DNA from: JAAYUK01 sp964392915
GTDB lineage: Bacteria; Nitrospirota; Thermodesulfovibrionia; Thermodesulfovibrionales; Dissulfurispiraceae
Assembly: GCA_964392915.1 (NCBI GenBank)
Contig: CAYMRS010000001.1
Location: forward strand, 1 to 64,000
Reading direction: 5' to 3'
Length of the DNA stretch: 64,000 nucleotides
Shown here: positions 51,083 through 59,110 of the stretch, one piece after another
Layout: the number at the start of each line of letters is the position of its first letter
Numbering within the stretch: the first letter of the stretch is position 1
The notes under the pieces: generated by a model
What the model saw: only the letters and a program-made list of their open reading frames with translations
Databases searched by the model: none
What the model was told of the DNA's origin: nothing
Position numbers and translations under genes: made by a program

Positions 51083-53065
51083 CTATCTACCTACCATATT
51101 GAGCAGCGTCGTCAGCAATTCATCGGCAACCGATATCATCTTGGCGGCCGCCTCATATGATTTCTGAAATTTGATAAGATTGGCAGCCTCTTCGTCGAGG
51201 CTGACGCCTGAAAGTTCCTGACGGCGCAATTCCAGTTGCTCCACCAGCGTGTTCTGGGCGCGAAGACTTGTTTTTGCAGAACCGGCTTTGACGCCGACAT
51301 CGGACACAATTGACTGATAATAGTCCGCCGGCCTGCTTCCAGCAATAATCGGGCGGCTGAAAAGATTTGCCAGAATGCTCGCATTCACGTTATCACCCGG
51401 CACGTTCGGATAGACGGACGAACCGGTGACCGAGCCGGCGGGCTGGAGCGTCGAGACACCGCTGAAACCGAAAAGCCCTTTTGCAGTCGTAGTTGTGCCG
51501 GCCCAATCCAGAACAACGACGTTGCCTGATGTATTTGTTATCGAATAACGGTGTGTCAGCGCATCGAAATTCACCGTGTATGTGCCCATGCCCGCTGCCT
51601 GCAGAGCCTGCTGCAGTGCCGTTGCAAGCTGCTGCCGCGAATAGGCATCAACATCCGGCGTCGCAGCATCCGCGTCAATCGGAATCTTTGCGGTCCTGAA
51701 TGTCGCGCCGCCGTCCTCACTGAATCGAAAGACATTGTTCGCGTTCGTTACGGTTACCAGATCTCCCGCGGCAGCCGCAATTTTTCGCGGATCACTTATG
51801 GCGACTGATATGTCGCGCGCTGCGCTCTGATTCATCTGAAGTGTAAATGTTTCGTCAGAGGCCGCGGCGCCGAAAAATTTCAGTGCGATGCCGTTGAATG
51901 TAATGGTCTGCGTTGCAGCGTCATACGAGCTCGCCACAGCTCCGGCAGGCGTTGAAACCGCAAACGATGTTGTAGCATGAGTATACTGAATCGTGTAGAG
52001 GGAATAATCGGGGATGGTCGCGCTTCCCAGCGACACAAACCCGATTGACAACCCGCCGGCAACGCTGTCCGATGTCTGCACCGTCGAAGAAAAAAAGTCA
52101 CTTCCGGTGGAACCGTCAAGACCGTAGCCGATGCGATGGTAATAATTGACCTGGTCTGCCAGCGAGATGGCAAAAGTATTCATTTTCTCCCTGATTGCCA
52201 CCATTACGGTATCGCGCAGATCAAGATTCGCCTTCAGGGAACCAGCCTGGACCAGGGAAGTCACATCGCGCGGCACCGGCTCTCCGGTGATATTCACATA
52301 AAACCGCATGTTCTGTGTTGCCGGGTCAAGGGCTGTGCTCAGACTGAAAGCCCGGCCGCCGTCGACTATCGGCGTTCCGCCGATCAAAATGCTGTATCTG
52401 CCCTGATTATCTTCAAATGTCGTCACCCGGACAATCTGATTCAGTTCCTCAAGCAGCATGTCCCGCTGGTCCTTGAGATCAAGAGATCCCGGATTTGACG
52501 CAATTTTCTCATTGAGATCGGCAATACGGTTGACGATGGTGTTCGCCTCGGTCACCAGTGCCTGACTTCCCTGGAATATCCGGCTCCGTTCATCATCAAG
52601 AGAAATCGCCGAGCGGTTGATGCGGGTTGCGAGATACTCAGCCTTATTGATAAGCAGCGTCCGCTGCGCATATGCTTCCGGATACTGGGAAACCTCCTGC
52701 CACGCGTGAAAGAAATCCGCGATTGCCGGATAAATGCCGGTGTCGGATGCCTCATTAAACATATTCTCGACATTGATCATGCCTGACTGATACGATTGCC
52801 AATAGGAAAGATTCGCTTTTTCGGTAATCAGCTGGAGGCTGGTAAACGAGTCATACATGCGCTGTACACCCGCGATGGAAACCCCGCGGCCGCTCGAGCC
52901 GCTCGCTACCACAAATCCCCCGCTCGGAATGCTCTCAAGCATAACATTCTGCCGGTTGTATCCGGCAGTGGCGGAATTTGCCACGTTATGTGCCGTTGTA
53001 TCAAGCGCGCGGCGTGTTGCGAGCAGGGACGTTCTCCCGATATCGAAAAGACCGAGTATCGACAT
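51083..53065 (-). CDS. flgK: Flagellar hook-associated protein FlgK
   Basis: The 660-residue HAP1 has the N-terminal rod/hook signature (LATRRALDTTAHNVANSATAGYNRQNVMLES), the HAP1 helix LNEKIASNPGSLDLKDQRDMLLEELNQIV and the C-terminal SLDEEAANLIKFQKSYEAAAKMISVADELL. It forms the first hook-filament junction ring. GGAGG lies six bases before the ATG, which overlaps the flgN stop (TAAATG). The middle is longer than in E. coli (547). Confidence 0.94.
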   Translation of the reverse strand: MSILGLFDIGRTSLLATRRALDTTAHNVANSATAGYNRQNVMLESIPSGGFVVASGSSGRGVSIAGVQRMYDSFTSLQLITEKANLSYWQSYQSGMINVENMFNEASDTGIYPAIADFFHAWQEVSQYPEAYAQRTLLINKAEYLATRINRSAISLDDERSRIFQGSQALVTEANTIVNRIADLNEKIASNPGSLDLKDQRDMLLEELNQIVRVTTFEDNQGRYSILIGGTPIVDGGRAFSLSTALDPATQNMRFYVNITGEPVPRDVTSLVQAGSLKANLDLRDTVMVAIREKMNTFAISLADQVNYYHRIGYGLDGSTGSDFFSSTVQTSDSVAGGLSIGFVSLGSATIPDYSLYTIQYTHATTSFAVSTPAGAVASSYDAATQTITFNGIALKFFGAAASDETFTLQMNQSAARDISVAISDPRKIAAAAGDLVTVTNANNVFRFSEDGGATFRTAKIPIDADAATPDVDAYSRQQLATALQQALQAAGMGTYTVNFDALTHRYSITNTSGNVVVLDWAGTTTTAKGLFGFSGVSTLQPAGSVTGSSVYPNVPGDNVNASILANLFSRPIIAGSRPADYYQSIVSDVGVKAGSAKTSLRAQNTLVEQLELRRQELSGVSLDEEAANLIKFQKSYEAAAKMISVADELLTTLLNMVGR

Positions 53066-53503
53066 TTAGGCCTCCACGGAAAGCTGCCTCTTGGGCTGAA
53101 TACCGAACGAATCCAGAAAATTATAGGACGTCTTGACGTACTGCAGAGATTTTTCAATCAGCACGCTGTTGAATCGGTTCAGTTCGGCAATACTGCTCAC
53201 AATCGCCTTGAACTTGGAGGCAAGACCGGAAAGCCGGTCACGATAATCGATTTCAGCAAGCTGTGCAAGGTCAGATATGGTTCTGCCGGAAAAGCCGAGC
53301 GAAGAAAGAACCCGCTCCCGGGATTCATCGCAGAGGCGAATGCCGGTAAAAATAGTTTCCTTTTCACGTAGCAACAGTTCCAGTGCCGCCGGATCGAGAC
53401 CGACAATTACCTCTCGCTCTTTCTGCAGCAGCACGACCAGTTGAGTGCAGAAATCAAACTCTTTCTCCAGAACCCCCAGCAGTTCTTCATACAATGGAAT
53501 CAA
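53066..53503 (-). CDS. flgN: FlgN-like flagellar export chaperone
   Basis: The 145-residue, mainly helical protein has the FlgN-type layout (LYEELLGVLEKEFDFCTQLVVLLQKEREVIVG, LDPAALELLLREKETIFTGI, and a C-terminal amphipathic helix with SLQYVKTSYNFLDSF). It should escort FlgK and FlgL to the export gate. It lies between flgM and flgK, as in most flagellar operons, and overlaps flgM by 17 bases. Sequence identity in this family is low, so context carries weight. Confidence 0.88.
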   Translation of the reverse strand: MIPLYEELLGVLEKEFDFCTQLVVLLQKEREVIVGLDPAALELLLREKETIFTGIRLCDESRERVLSSLGFSGRTISDLAQLAEIDYRDRLSGLASKFKAIVSSIAELNRFNSVLIEKSLQYVKTSYNFLDSFGIQPKRQLSVEA

Positions 53504-53786
53504 CGATAACCTCCTTCAACAGCTTGTCCGCGACCATCTCTGCCCGAACCGAATACGTCCCGGACTGAACGGCATTCCTGATGGTTTCTACTTTTTCGGT
53601 CCGGACATCCGGCAGGGCGTTCACTGCCGAAGTCAGCCGACTCATTTCCTCTGCACCGCGCGAAAGCGTTATCTGGTCTCCGCTTGCCGGAATCCCCCCC
53701 GCTTCCGCAGGCTTATTCCGGGAAATCGCAGGCTCCGGCTTTTTGATCTCAGGGCTTTTCAGCCCGTCGGCTTTTCTGATATCCAT
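53487..53786 (-). CDS. flgM: Anti-sigma-28 factor FlgM
   Basis: The 99-residue protein has the FlgM C-terminal binding region (LPDVRTEKVETIRNAVQSGTYSVRAEMVADKLLKE) and a disordered N-terminus. It holds sigma-28 (FliA) until export through the finished hook. AGGAGGTG precedes the ATG, a near-perfect ribosome site. A sigma-28 promoter lies 41-67 bases upstream, giving FlgM its own feedback expression. Confidence 0.94.
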   Translation of the reverse strand: MDIRKADGLKSPEIKKPEPAISRNKPAEAGGIPASGDQITLSRGAEEMSRLTSAVNALPDVRTEKVETIRNAVQSGTYSVRAEMVADKLLKEVIVDSIV

Positions 53787-53826
53787 TGCGGCACCTCCTG
53801 AATCAACTAATTAATATCCTCTATAT

Positions 53827-53853
53827 ATATCGGAGGAATGCCGCCAAACCTTA
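53827..53853 (-). promoter_or_regulatory. Sigma-28 (FliA) promoter of flgM
   Basis: On the minus strand TAAGGTTT, 11 bases, TCCGATAT compares with the consensus TAAAGTTT-N11-GCCGATAA: seven of eight and six of eight positions with exact spacing. The first three bases of the -35 box are the flgJ stop codon TAA. Confidence 0.72.
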
Positions 53854-54555
53854 ACTGAACGTTCCCGGAACTCCGGCCGGGTCAACCGCCACCCCATCTT
53901 TGCGCACTTCAAAGTGGATATGCGGGCCGGTTGCTCGTCCGGACGATCCTGATAATGCAATTGCAGTGCCAGATTTGAGGATGTCGCCGACTTTTACGAG
54001 GTTGCGTGCATTGTGACCATACAGAGTGGTGAGCCCGTTGCCATGATCAATGACAACACAATTGCCATATCCTTTTGAAAAACCGCTGAAAACCACCTTT
54101 CCTTCGGCTGCGGTCCGCACGGGCGAATTTTCAGCGACGGCAATATCAATGCCTGCATGGTGACGCATTTTCCCATCTATCGGATCCAGCCTGAGGCCGA
54201 ATCCGGAGGTAATTTTCCCCTGCGATTGCGGCAGCAAAGTTGCCGGATCCGGCAGGTGTCCCGAAACAGGAGGACTGACCGGGACATCACGTCTTTTTTC
54301 AATAACAGATTGGTTTTTCATCATAATGTCACCAAATCCGACTCCGCGTTCGGCAAGAGAATCCGCAATATGACCCGTTATGACCGGCAGAAAGCTCCCG
54401 ATAGTCTTGCTTTTGGCAAAGGAGGTCTGTTCAAACATTACCTTCAGAAATTCATTCAGAAAGACCGTCTCAACCTTCTTTGCCACGGTAGCAGGATCCT
54501 GCCCGGCAGATTTTGCCTGAGCCTGAATCCCCATAATGGATTGCGGTTTCATCAA
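53851..54555 (-). CDS. flgJ: FlgJ-type rod assembly protein fused to an M23 peptidase
   Basis: The 234-residue protein has an N-terminal FlgJ rod-binding domain (about 1-90: VETVFLNEFLKVMFEQTSF, DSLAERGVGFGDIM). A C-terminal M23 domain (about 125-230) has HHAGIDIA, LTTLYGHN and HIHFEV, with all zinc ligands present. FlgJ of enterics carries a GH73 glucosaminidase instead, so here an endopeptidase would open peptidoglycan for the rod. The start overlaps the flgI stop. An alternative view is a flagellar M23 protein with a FlgJ-like anchor, which amounts to the same role. Confidence 0.9.
   Translation of the reverse strand: MMKPQSIMGIQAQAKSAGQDPATVAKKVETVFLNEFLKVMFEQTSFAKSKTIGSFLPVITGHIADSLAERGVGFGDIMMKNQSVIEKRRDVPVSPPVSGHLPDPATLLPQSQGKITSGFGLRLDPIDGKMRHHAGIDIAVAENSPVRTAAEGKVVFSGFSKGYGNCVVIDHGNGLTTLYGHNARNLVKVGDILKSGTAIALSGSSGRATGPHIHFEVRKDGVAVDPAGVPGTFS
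53957..53971 (-). promoter_or_regulatory. Possible intragenic sigma-54 promoter in flgJ
   Basis: TGGCAC, five bases, TTGC occurs on the minus strand inside the M23 part of flgJ, about 170 bases upstream of flgM. It fits the consensus fully, but the bases also encode a conserved TAIALSG segment, so it may be chance. Confidence 0.35.
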
Positions 54556-55691
54556 ATAATCACCAGTTCAGCCTTGAGACTTCCCGCGGCCTTTATGGCC
54601 TGAAGTATGGCAACCAGATCCTTTGGGCTGACTCCCAGTGTATTCAGAGCCTTCACCAGCTCTCCTATAGTCGGTCCTTTCACCTCAGTCAGAAAAGCCT
54701 TCTTTTCATCAACCTTAACATCGGTCTGCGCCACAGCAACTGTGGCTGCTCCGCGAGGCGCCAGCGGTCCCGGCTGCGAAACCTGTATTTCGGTTTTTAT
54801 TTCGATAGTCAGCCCCCCATGCGCAAGAGCAACCGGCGATATGATAACCCGTTCTCCTATTACAACCGTGCCCGTCCGCTCGTTGACAACTACCCTGGCA
54901 GCCACGTCAACATCGACCGTCAGCTGTTCAATGGAAGCCATAAGCTCCAGTGCGCGCTCGCGATACGCCGGAGGCACCGTTATGCCCACAGAAGATGGGC
55001 TTTCCACCCTGGCTACTGACTTTCCGAACTGCGCGTTAATCCTTTCGGCGACGCGCTGTGCAGTGGTAGTATCCTGAGCAGCGAGTATCAGCATCAATTT
55101 TTCCTTGTTATTCAACTGAACAGGAACTTCTTTCTCAACGAGAGCTCCGTTGGGAATCGTCCCGACATTCGGGTGATTCTTGATGGTCGTCCCCCCCCCT
55201 GCGACAAAGCCGCCGATGGAGACGGGGCCCTGTGCCACGGCGTAGACTGCTTCATCGACGCCGGTCAGGGGGGTCATGATAAGCGTTCCGCCCTGCAGGC
55301 TTTTTGCATCGCCTATCGATGAGACCGTAACATCCACCCTGGAGCCCGGCTTGGTGTTCGTCTGGAGTTTGGCCGTAACCAATACAGCAGCGATGTTCTT
55401 GGTTTTTCCTTTCACATCAGCAAGATTTACCGCGACACCCATGCGCCGCATCATGTTGACGAACGGCTGATAAATGTAGGTCCCGTCCTTGTCACCGGTC
55501 CCGTTCAGACCGACAATAATGCCGTACCCGACGAGTTCATTTTCCCGAACGCCGGAAAAGGTGGAAATGTCCTTGATACGTTCCGCTGATGCGTGATATG
55601 GCGCTATGCAGGTAAAAAAAGCCACCGCCAAAAGAACCCGGAAAATTATGCCGAATCGATGGGAATTTTTTTCAGATTGCCGGTAGAGCAT
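54552..55691 (-). CDS. flgI: Flagellar P-ring protein FlgI
   Basis: The 379-residue protein from the ATG at 55691 (GGAGGG upstream) has a signal peptide ending near YHASAERIKD and the FlgI body: FSGVRENELVGYGIIVGLNGTGDKDGTYIYQPFVNMMRRMG, DAKSLQGGTLIMTPL and the C-terminal LVKALNTLGVSPKDLVAILQAIKAAGSLKAELVII. It forms the periplasmic P ring around the rod. The frame runs further upstream to 55757 without a ribosome site. Confidence 0.95.
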   Translation of the reverse strand: MLYRQSEKNSHRFGIIFRVLLAVAFFTCIAPYHASAERIKDISTFSGVRENELVGYGIIVGLNGTGDKDGTYIYQPFVNMMRRMGVAVNLADVKGKTKNIAAVLVTAKLQTNTKPGSRVDVTVSSIGDAKSLQGGTLIMTPLTGVDEAVYAVAQGPVSIGGFVAGGGTTIKNHPNVGTIPNGALVEKEVPVQLNNKEKLMLILAAQDTTTAQRVAERINAQFGKSVARVESPSSVGITVPPAYRERALELMASIEQLTVDVDVAARVVVNERTGTVVIGERVIISPVALAHGGLTIEIKTEIQVSQPGPLAPRGAATVAVAQTDVKVDEKKAFLTEVKGPTIGELVKALNTLGVSPKDLVAILQAIKAAGSLKAELVII

Positions 55692-55717
55692 GCTTTTTTC
55701 CCTCCATACACGAATGT

Positions 55718-56446
55718 TCAGAACGGCCATATGTTGTCCAGTAAGCGTACAAGCCACCCCTGAGACTGCTTGTCGCCAATGACGCCGTCACCGACCATAT
55801 AAATCTGGGCATCGCCAACATTTTGCGACAGCACGGTATTGCCTGGGGTGATGTCATCAGGCCGGACGATACCTCGCAGCACGATGATTTCCTTCTCATT
55901 GTTGACAATGAGTTCCTTGCGGGACTCCAGAACCATATTCCCGTTCGGCAGCACTTCAACGACCTTTGCTGTTATACGCGCCGTAAGGGTTCCCTGCCGC
56001 GCGGTATCGCCCGTCCCCTTGTAGCTCGATGTGTTGGATCCTTTTGCGTGCGGCGAAAAGACGGCGCCGGGCGCATATTGTCCCGCAAGAATGGGCAGCT
56101 TGTGGAGACCGAAATCCGTCTGCATGCCAAAAATATCGTTAATTGAATACTCTGCGGCTGAGTTGCCGCTCGTATTCGTAGTCGCCTTTTTTGATGCCGA
56201 TGTTGCCTCGGTTATCAGGATAGTGACAAGATCGTTCACCTGGCGTGCGCGCCGGTCGCTGAACAGTGACTTGTTGTCGCGCCACAGAGAGCCTTCGGTG
56301 CTTGCCGGAGATGGTTCCTTCACATCGACATACCGGGGCGGCATGGGAGCCTCTCTGATTTCTCGGGCATCTTTGAGTCCGTTACATCCTTGAAGCAGTA
56401 AAGTAAGAAATATAGCGTAAATTATTGTTTTACTTGTTTTTATCAT
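55718..56446 (-). CDS. flgH: Flagellar L-ring lipoprotein FlgH
   Basis: The 242-residue lipoprotein has the lipobox LLLQGC (Cys-21) and the FlgH core: GSLWRDNKSLFSDRRARQVNDLVTILI, GKGTGDTARQGTLTARITAKVVEVLPNGNMVLESRKELIVNNEKEIIVLRGIVRP-like order, and ISQGWLVRLLDNIWPF-type C-terminus. It forms the outer-membrane L ring, direct evidence for an outer membrane. The ATG overlaps the flgA stop. Confidence 0.95.
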   Translation of the reverse strand: MIKTSKTIIYAIFLTLLLQGCNGLKDAREIREAPMPPRYVDVKEPSPASTEGSLWRDNKSLFSDRRARQVNDLVTILITEATSASKKATTNTSGNSAAEYSINDIFGMQTDFGLHKLPILAGQYAPGAVFSPHAKGSNTSSYKGTGDTARQGTLTARITAKVVEVLPNGNMVLESRKELIVNNEKEIIVLRGIVRPDDITPGNTVLSQNVGDAQIYMVGDGVIGDKQSQGWLVRLLDNIWPF

Positions 56447-57156
56447 ACCTTTATCCTCACGGTATCGCTTGACACCAGAACTCCCATTATCTCTTTTTTT
56501 GACGCTTCGCAGTAAACGCGAACGGTGCTGCCGACGGTTCCTTCAGACCGCAAAACGCCCTTGGTCGTGATAAATACGGAACCGCTGTCGATCTCAACCC
56601 TAACCTTCTGCCCACGCTTCACCAATCCGACTATCGAAAAAAAATCCCTCTTCAGCACGAGACCCTCGGTAAGGTTGATTCTGAGGGTCTTGTCCAGTAG
56701 ATCGTTTCTGTTCATAATGGCCCCGACAGGAAGGCGGGAAGTTCTCTGCCGCACCGAATAGAAATCGCTCTCGCCGAGGATTGTACCCTTCGAAAGCGAC
56801 TTGGCAGTAATGAAAACATCTACCAGCGATTCATAAAGTACCTCTACGCCTAGTTTGCGAACAGTGCCCCGCTTGTCAATGAGTTCGACGCTGTAATTCA
56901 TGCGGTTTTTGCCCCCGTACCCATCAAGAGAGGCGGAACCAATCCGGTACATGCCTTCCGTAGCAAGCAGTTCCCCCCCCTGAAGCACGCGGATATCCTG
57001 CAGCTCGACATCGCCGGGGACAGCATCACGAATTTCCTGCGCAAGACGGGAACGCAGGTGATCGACAAGAGGCGCAGCGACTGCCAATTCTGCAAAGAGG
57101 AAGCTCCAGAGAATCACCGCCAGCGGGATTATAACGAGATGATTGTTTCGTCTCAT
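56443..57156 (-). CDS. flgA: P-ring assembly chaperone FlgA
   Basis: The 237-residue protein has a signal peptide (residues 1-28) and a C-terminal SAF domain: ITAKSLSKGTILGESDFYSVRQRTSRLP, LNLTEGLVLKRDFF-like repeats and GLVKRGQKVRVEIDSGSVFITTKGVLRSEG. FlgA helps FlgI polymerise in the periplasm. It starts five bases after flgG. Confidence 0.92.
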   Translation of the reverse strand: MRRNNHLVIIPLAVILWSFLFAELAVAAPLVDHLRSRLAQEIRDAVPGDVELQDIRVLQGGELLATEGMYRIGSASLDGYGGKNRMNYSVELIDKRGTVRKLGVEVLYESLVDVFITAKSLSKGTILGESDFYSVRQRTSRLPVGAIMNRNDLLDKTLRINLTEGLVLKRDFFSIVGLVKRGQKVRVEIDSGSVFITTKGVLRSEGTVGSTVRVYCEASKKEIMGVLVSSDTVRIKV

Positions 57157-57161
57157 GTTAT

Positions 57162-57950
57162 TTACCGCTTGAGACCGATCGTTGTCTGCAGCATTTCGTC
57201 GGACGTCTGGACCGACTTGGAATTCGTATCAAACGCACGCTGCGCGATAATCAGATTCGCAAGTTCTTCAACGACGTTTACATTGGAATGCTCAAGAAAC
57301 CCCTGATTCAGCGTGCCGCGACCCTCAAGCCCTGGCTGTCCGGTGATGGGGTCTCCGGACGCATCGGTCTGGAGAAAAAGGTTTTTCCCAATCGCGAGGA
57401 GTCCAGCAGGGTTAATAAACCGCGATATTTCGATGGTTCCCACTTGGGTCGGCGTTGTGGCACCGCCCTGTAAAATGGATACGACGCCGTCCTGGCTTAT
57501 CGTAATGCTCACGGTATCGCTAGGAAGGGTAATTGCCGGCTCAAGCGGCAAACCGTCGGCATTTACGATGCGGCCGGTATTGTCCAGCTTGAAGGCACCC
57601 GCCCTGGAATATGCCACAGTCCCATCGGGACGGTTGATCTGGAAAAACCCCTCCCCTTCGATGACGATATCAAGCGAGTTCCCGGTCGTAATGAAATCGC
57701 CCTGGGTAAAGTGCTTTACGATTGCGGCAGGTCTTACCCCAAGACCGACCTGCATACCGACCGGAAACTGATTGCCTTCCGATGATGTTCCGCCCGGTGT
57801 CCTGATGGTCTGGTAGAGCAGATCCTGAAACTCAGCCCTGCCCTTTTTGTATCCGGTTGTGTTGATGTTGGCAATGTTATTCGATATGACATCTACATTC
57901 AGAGACTGTGCCTGCATTCCGGTAGCAGCGGTAAACAATGAACGAATCAT
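57162..57950 (-). CDS. flgG: Flagellar distal rod protein FlgG
   Basis: The 262-residue rod protein has N-terminal SLFTAATGMQAQSLNVDVISNNIANINTTGYKKGRAEFQDLLYQT and C-terminal LEHSNVNVVEELANLIIAQRAFDTNSKSVQTSDEMLQT, the paired rod/hook signatures. The length and the FQDLLYQTIR segment fit FlgG. AGGAGG precedes the ATG. The gene follows flgF by nine bases. Confidence 0.96.
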   Translation of the reverse strand: MIRSLFTAATGMQAQSLNVDVISNNIANINTTGYKKGRAEFQDLLYQTIRTPGGTSSEGNQFPVGMQVGLGVRPAAIVKHFTQGDFITTGNSLDIVIEGEGFFQINRPDGTVAYSRAGAFKLDNTGRIVNADGLPLEPAITLPSDTVSITISQDGVVSILQGGATTPTQVGTIEISRFINPAGLLAIGKNLFLQTDASGDPITGQPGLEGRGTLNQGFLEHSNVNVVEELANLIIAQRAFDTNSKSVQTSDEMLQTTIGLKR

Positions 57951-57959
57951 GAAATCCTC

Positions 57960-58709
57960 CTAAGCCCCTGGCTTCCCGATATCGGTAACAGCTCTCTGGG
58001 CGAGATCGTTAAAATTCTGAATGACTTTATGAGACATTTCGTACTGCCGGAGCGCCGAAATCATGTTGACGAGTTCATTAACCGGATTTACATTGGAACG
58101 CTCCACAACTCCCTGAAAAACTTCAAAATCAACGGCATCCGTTTCTTTGCCGGTAAAAAGGGAGCCGCCCGCATGGCGGATATCGGACAGCTTTGAAACT
58201 TTCAGTTCAGCGATAAGGGTATTGGACTTCTGCTGCACATTGAGGAGGTAGATATTGCCATCCGAGGATACGCTCAGCGTCCCCTCGGTGTTGTCAATCA
58301 CAACGGGCTGATTGCCCCGGTCCATGACCCGGTAGCCGTCCGGTGTTGAGAGAAATCCATCACGGCTCAGCACAAATGCCCCATTCCGCGTGTAGAACTG
58401 CTGACCATTCTTCTCGACAACAAAAAAAGCGTCTGCACTCAGGGCGAAATCAAGAGGATTGCCAGTTGTCTGAAACGCTCCGGCGGTCGAGTCAATCGCA
58501 AATTTACCGGGGGATGTCATTGCTCTGGCGTTTGGGTAAACCGACGCAGGAGCCTGCTGAACTCCTTCTAACACGGGATAGAAGCGGGATGACAGAATAG
58601 TTCGCTTAAAACCGCTCGTATTGACATTCGCCAAATTATTGGCGACGTTGTCCATCTCGCTGCTTCGCTGAATAGCACCCGTTGCCGCAATATACATGCC
58701 TTTATACAT
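57960..58709 (-). CDS. flgF: Flagellar proximal rod protein FlgF
   Basis: The protein has about 249 residues from the ATG at 58709 (GGAGG eight bases upstream; the frame to 58754 crosses the promoter). It begins MYKGMYIAATGAIQRSSEMDNVANNLANVNTSGFKR and ends with VERSNVNPVNELVNMISALRQYEMSHKVIQNFNDLAQRAV, typical FlgF/FlgG-like rod proteins. It leads the flgF-G-A-H-I-J-M-N-K-L-csrA-fliW operon behind a sigma-54 promoter. Confidence 0.94.
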   Translation of the reverse strand: MYKGMYIAATGAIQRSSEMDNVANNLANVNTSGFKRTILSSRFYPVLEGVQQAPASVYPNARAMTSPGKFAIDSTAGAFQTTGNPLDFALSADAFFVVEKNGQQFYTRNGAFVLSRDGFLSTPDGYRVMDRGNQPVVIDNTEGTLSVSSDGNIYLLNVQQKSNTLIAELKVSKLSDIRHAGGSLFTGKETDAVDFEVFQGVVERSNVNPVNELVNMISALRQYEMSHKVIQNFNDLAQRAVTDIGKPGA

Positions 58710-58750
58710 TCCGCATGCCTCCAATGTAAAGAGATTATTGCTGATAATAT

Positions 58751-58765
58751 GCAATTAGAGTGCCA
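58751..58765 (-). promoter_or_regulatory. Sigma-54 promoter of the flgF operon
   Basis: On the minus strand TGGCAC (58765-58760), five bases, TTGC (58754-58751) is a perfect -24/-12 element, preceded by T as in the extended consensus. The start near 58739 gives a leader of about 30 bases with GGAGG before flgF. No activator gene for it is in the window. Nothing else is seen in the gap 58710-58870. Confidence 0.85.
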
Positions 58766-58870
58766 AGCCGTGTTTATGACCAATTAAGGAATGCAAGTGT
58801 TTGAATAAATAAGATTTAATGTGATAAGCCGAGGAGGAGCGATAAAGCGACAGGCAGCGGCAGCGGAAAA

Positions 58871-59074
58871 TTATGCCTTGATGTTTATGTGTTTTTTTCC
58901 GTCAGAGGATGCAGCGGAGTCCTGGCTGCGCGGCTCCTGCTCAGGCTCCTGCTGCATCCCCTCGCGCCTGGCCGCTTTTCGCCTGACGCGAAGGCGGGCA
59001 TAAACATATCCGGAGCCGGTTCCTGATATGCTGCTTACCCGGTAGGGTTCCCGAATGCCGTCTTCCAGTGCCAT
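58871..59074 (-). CDS. Small hypothetical protein between chemotaxis and rod genes
   Basis: The 67-residue frame begins MALEDGIREPYRVSSISG, has a short beta-like part (GYVYARLRVRRKAARRE) and ends in a charged, Gln/Glu/Ser-rich tail. I do not recognise it. AAGG lies four bases before the ATG, it starts 36 bases after the HDOD gene stop, and it is not the antisense of a known gene. That supports a real gene at the end of the cheA-cheWZ-cheB-HDOD unit. A chance frame cannot be excluded. Confidence 0.55.
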   Translation of the reverse strand: MALEDGIREPYRVSSISGTGSGYVYARLRVRRKAARREGMQQEPEQEPRSQDSAASSDGKKHINIKA

Positions 59075-59110
59075 GATGCCTTATTATCGGCGCAAAACGC
59101 GACTTCTTGA

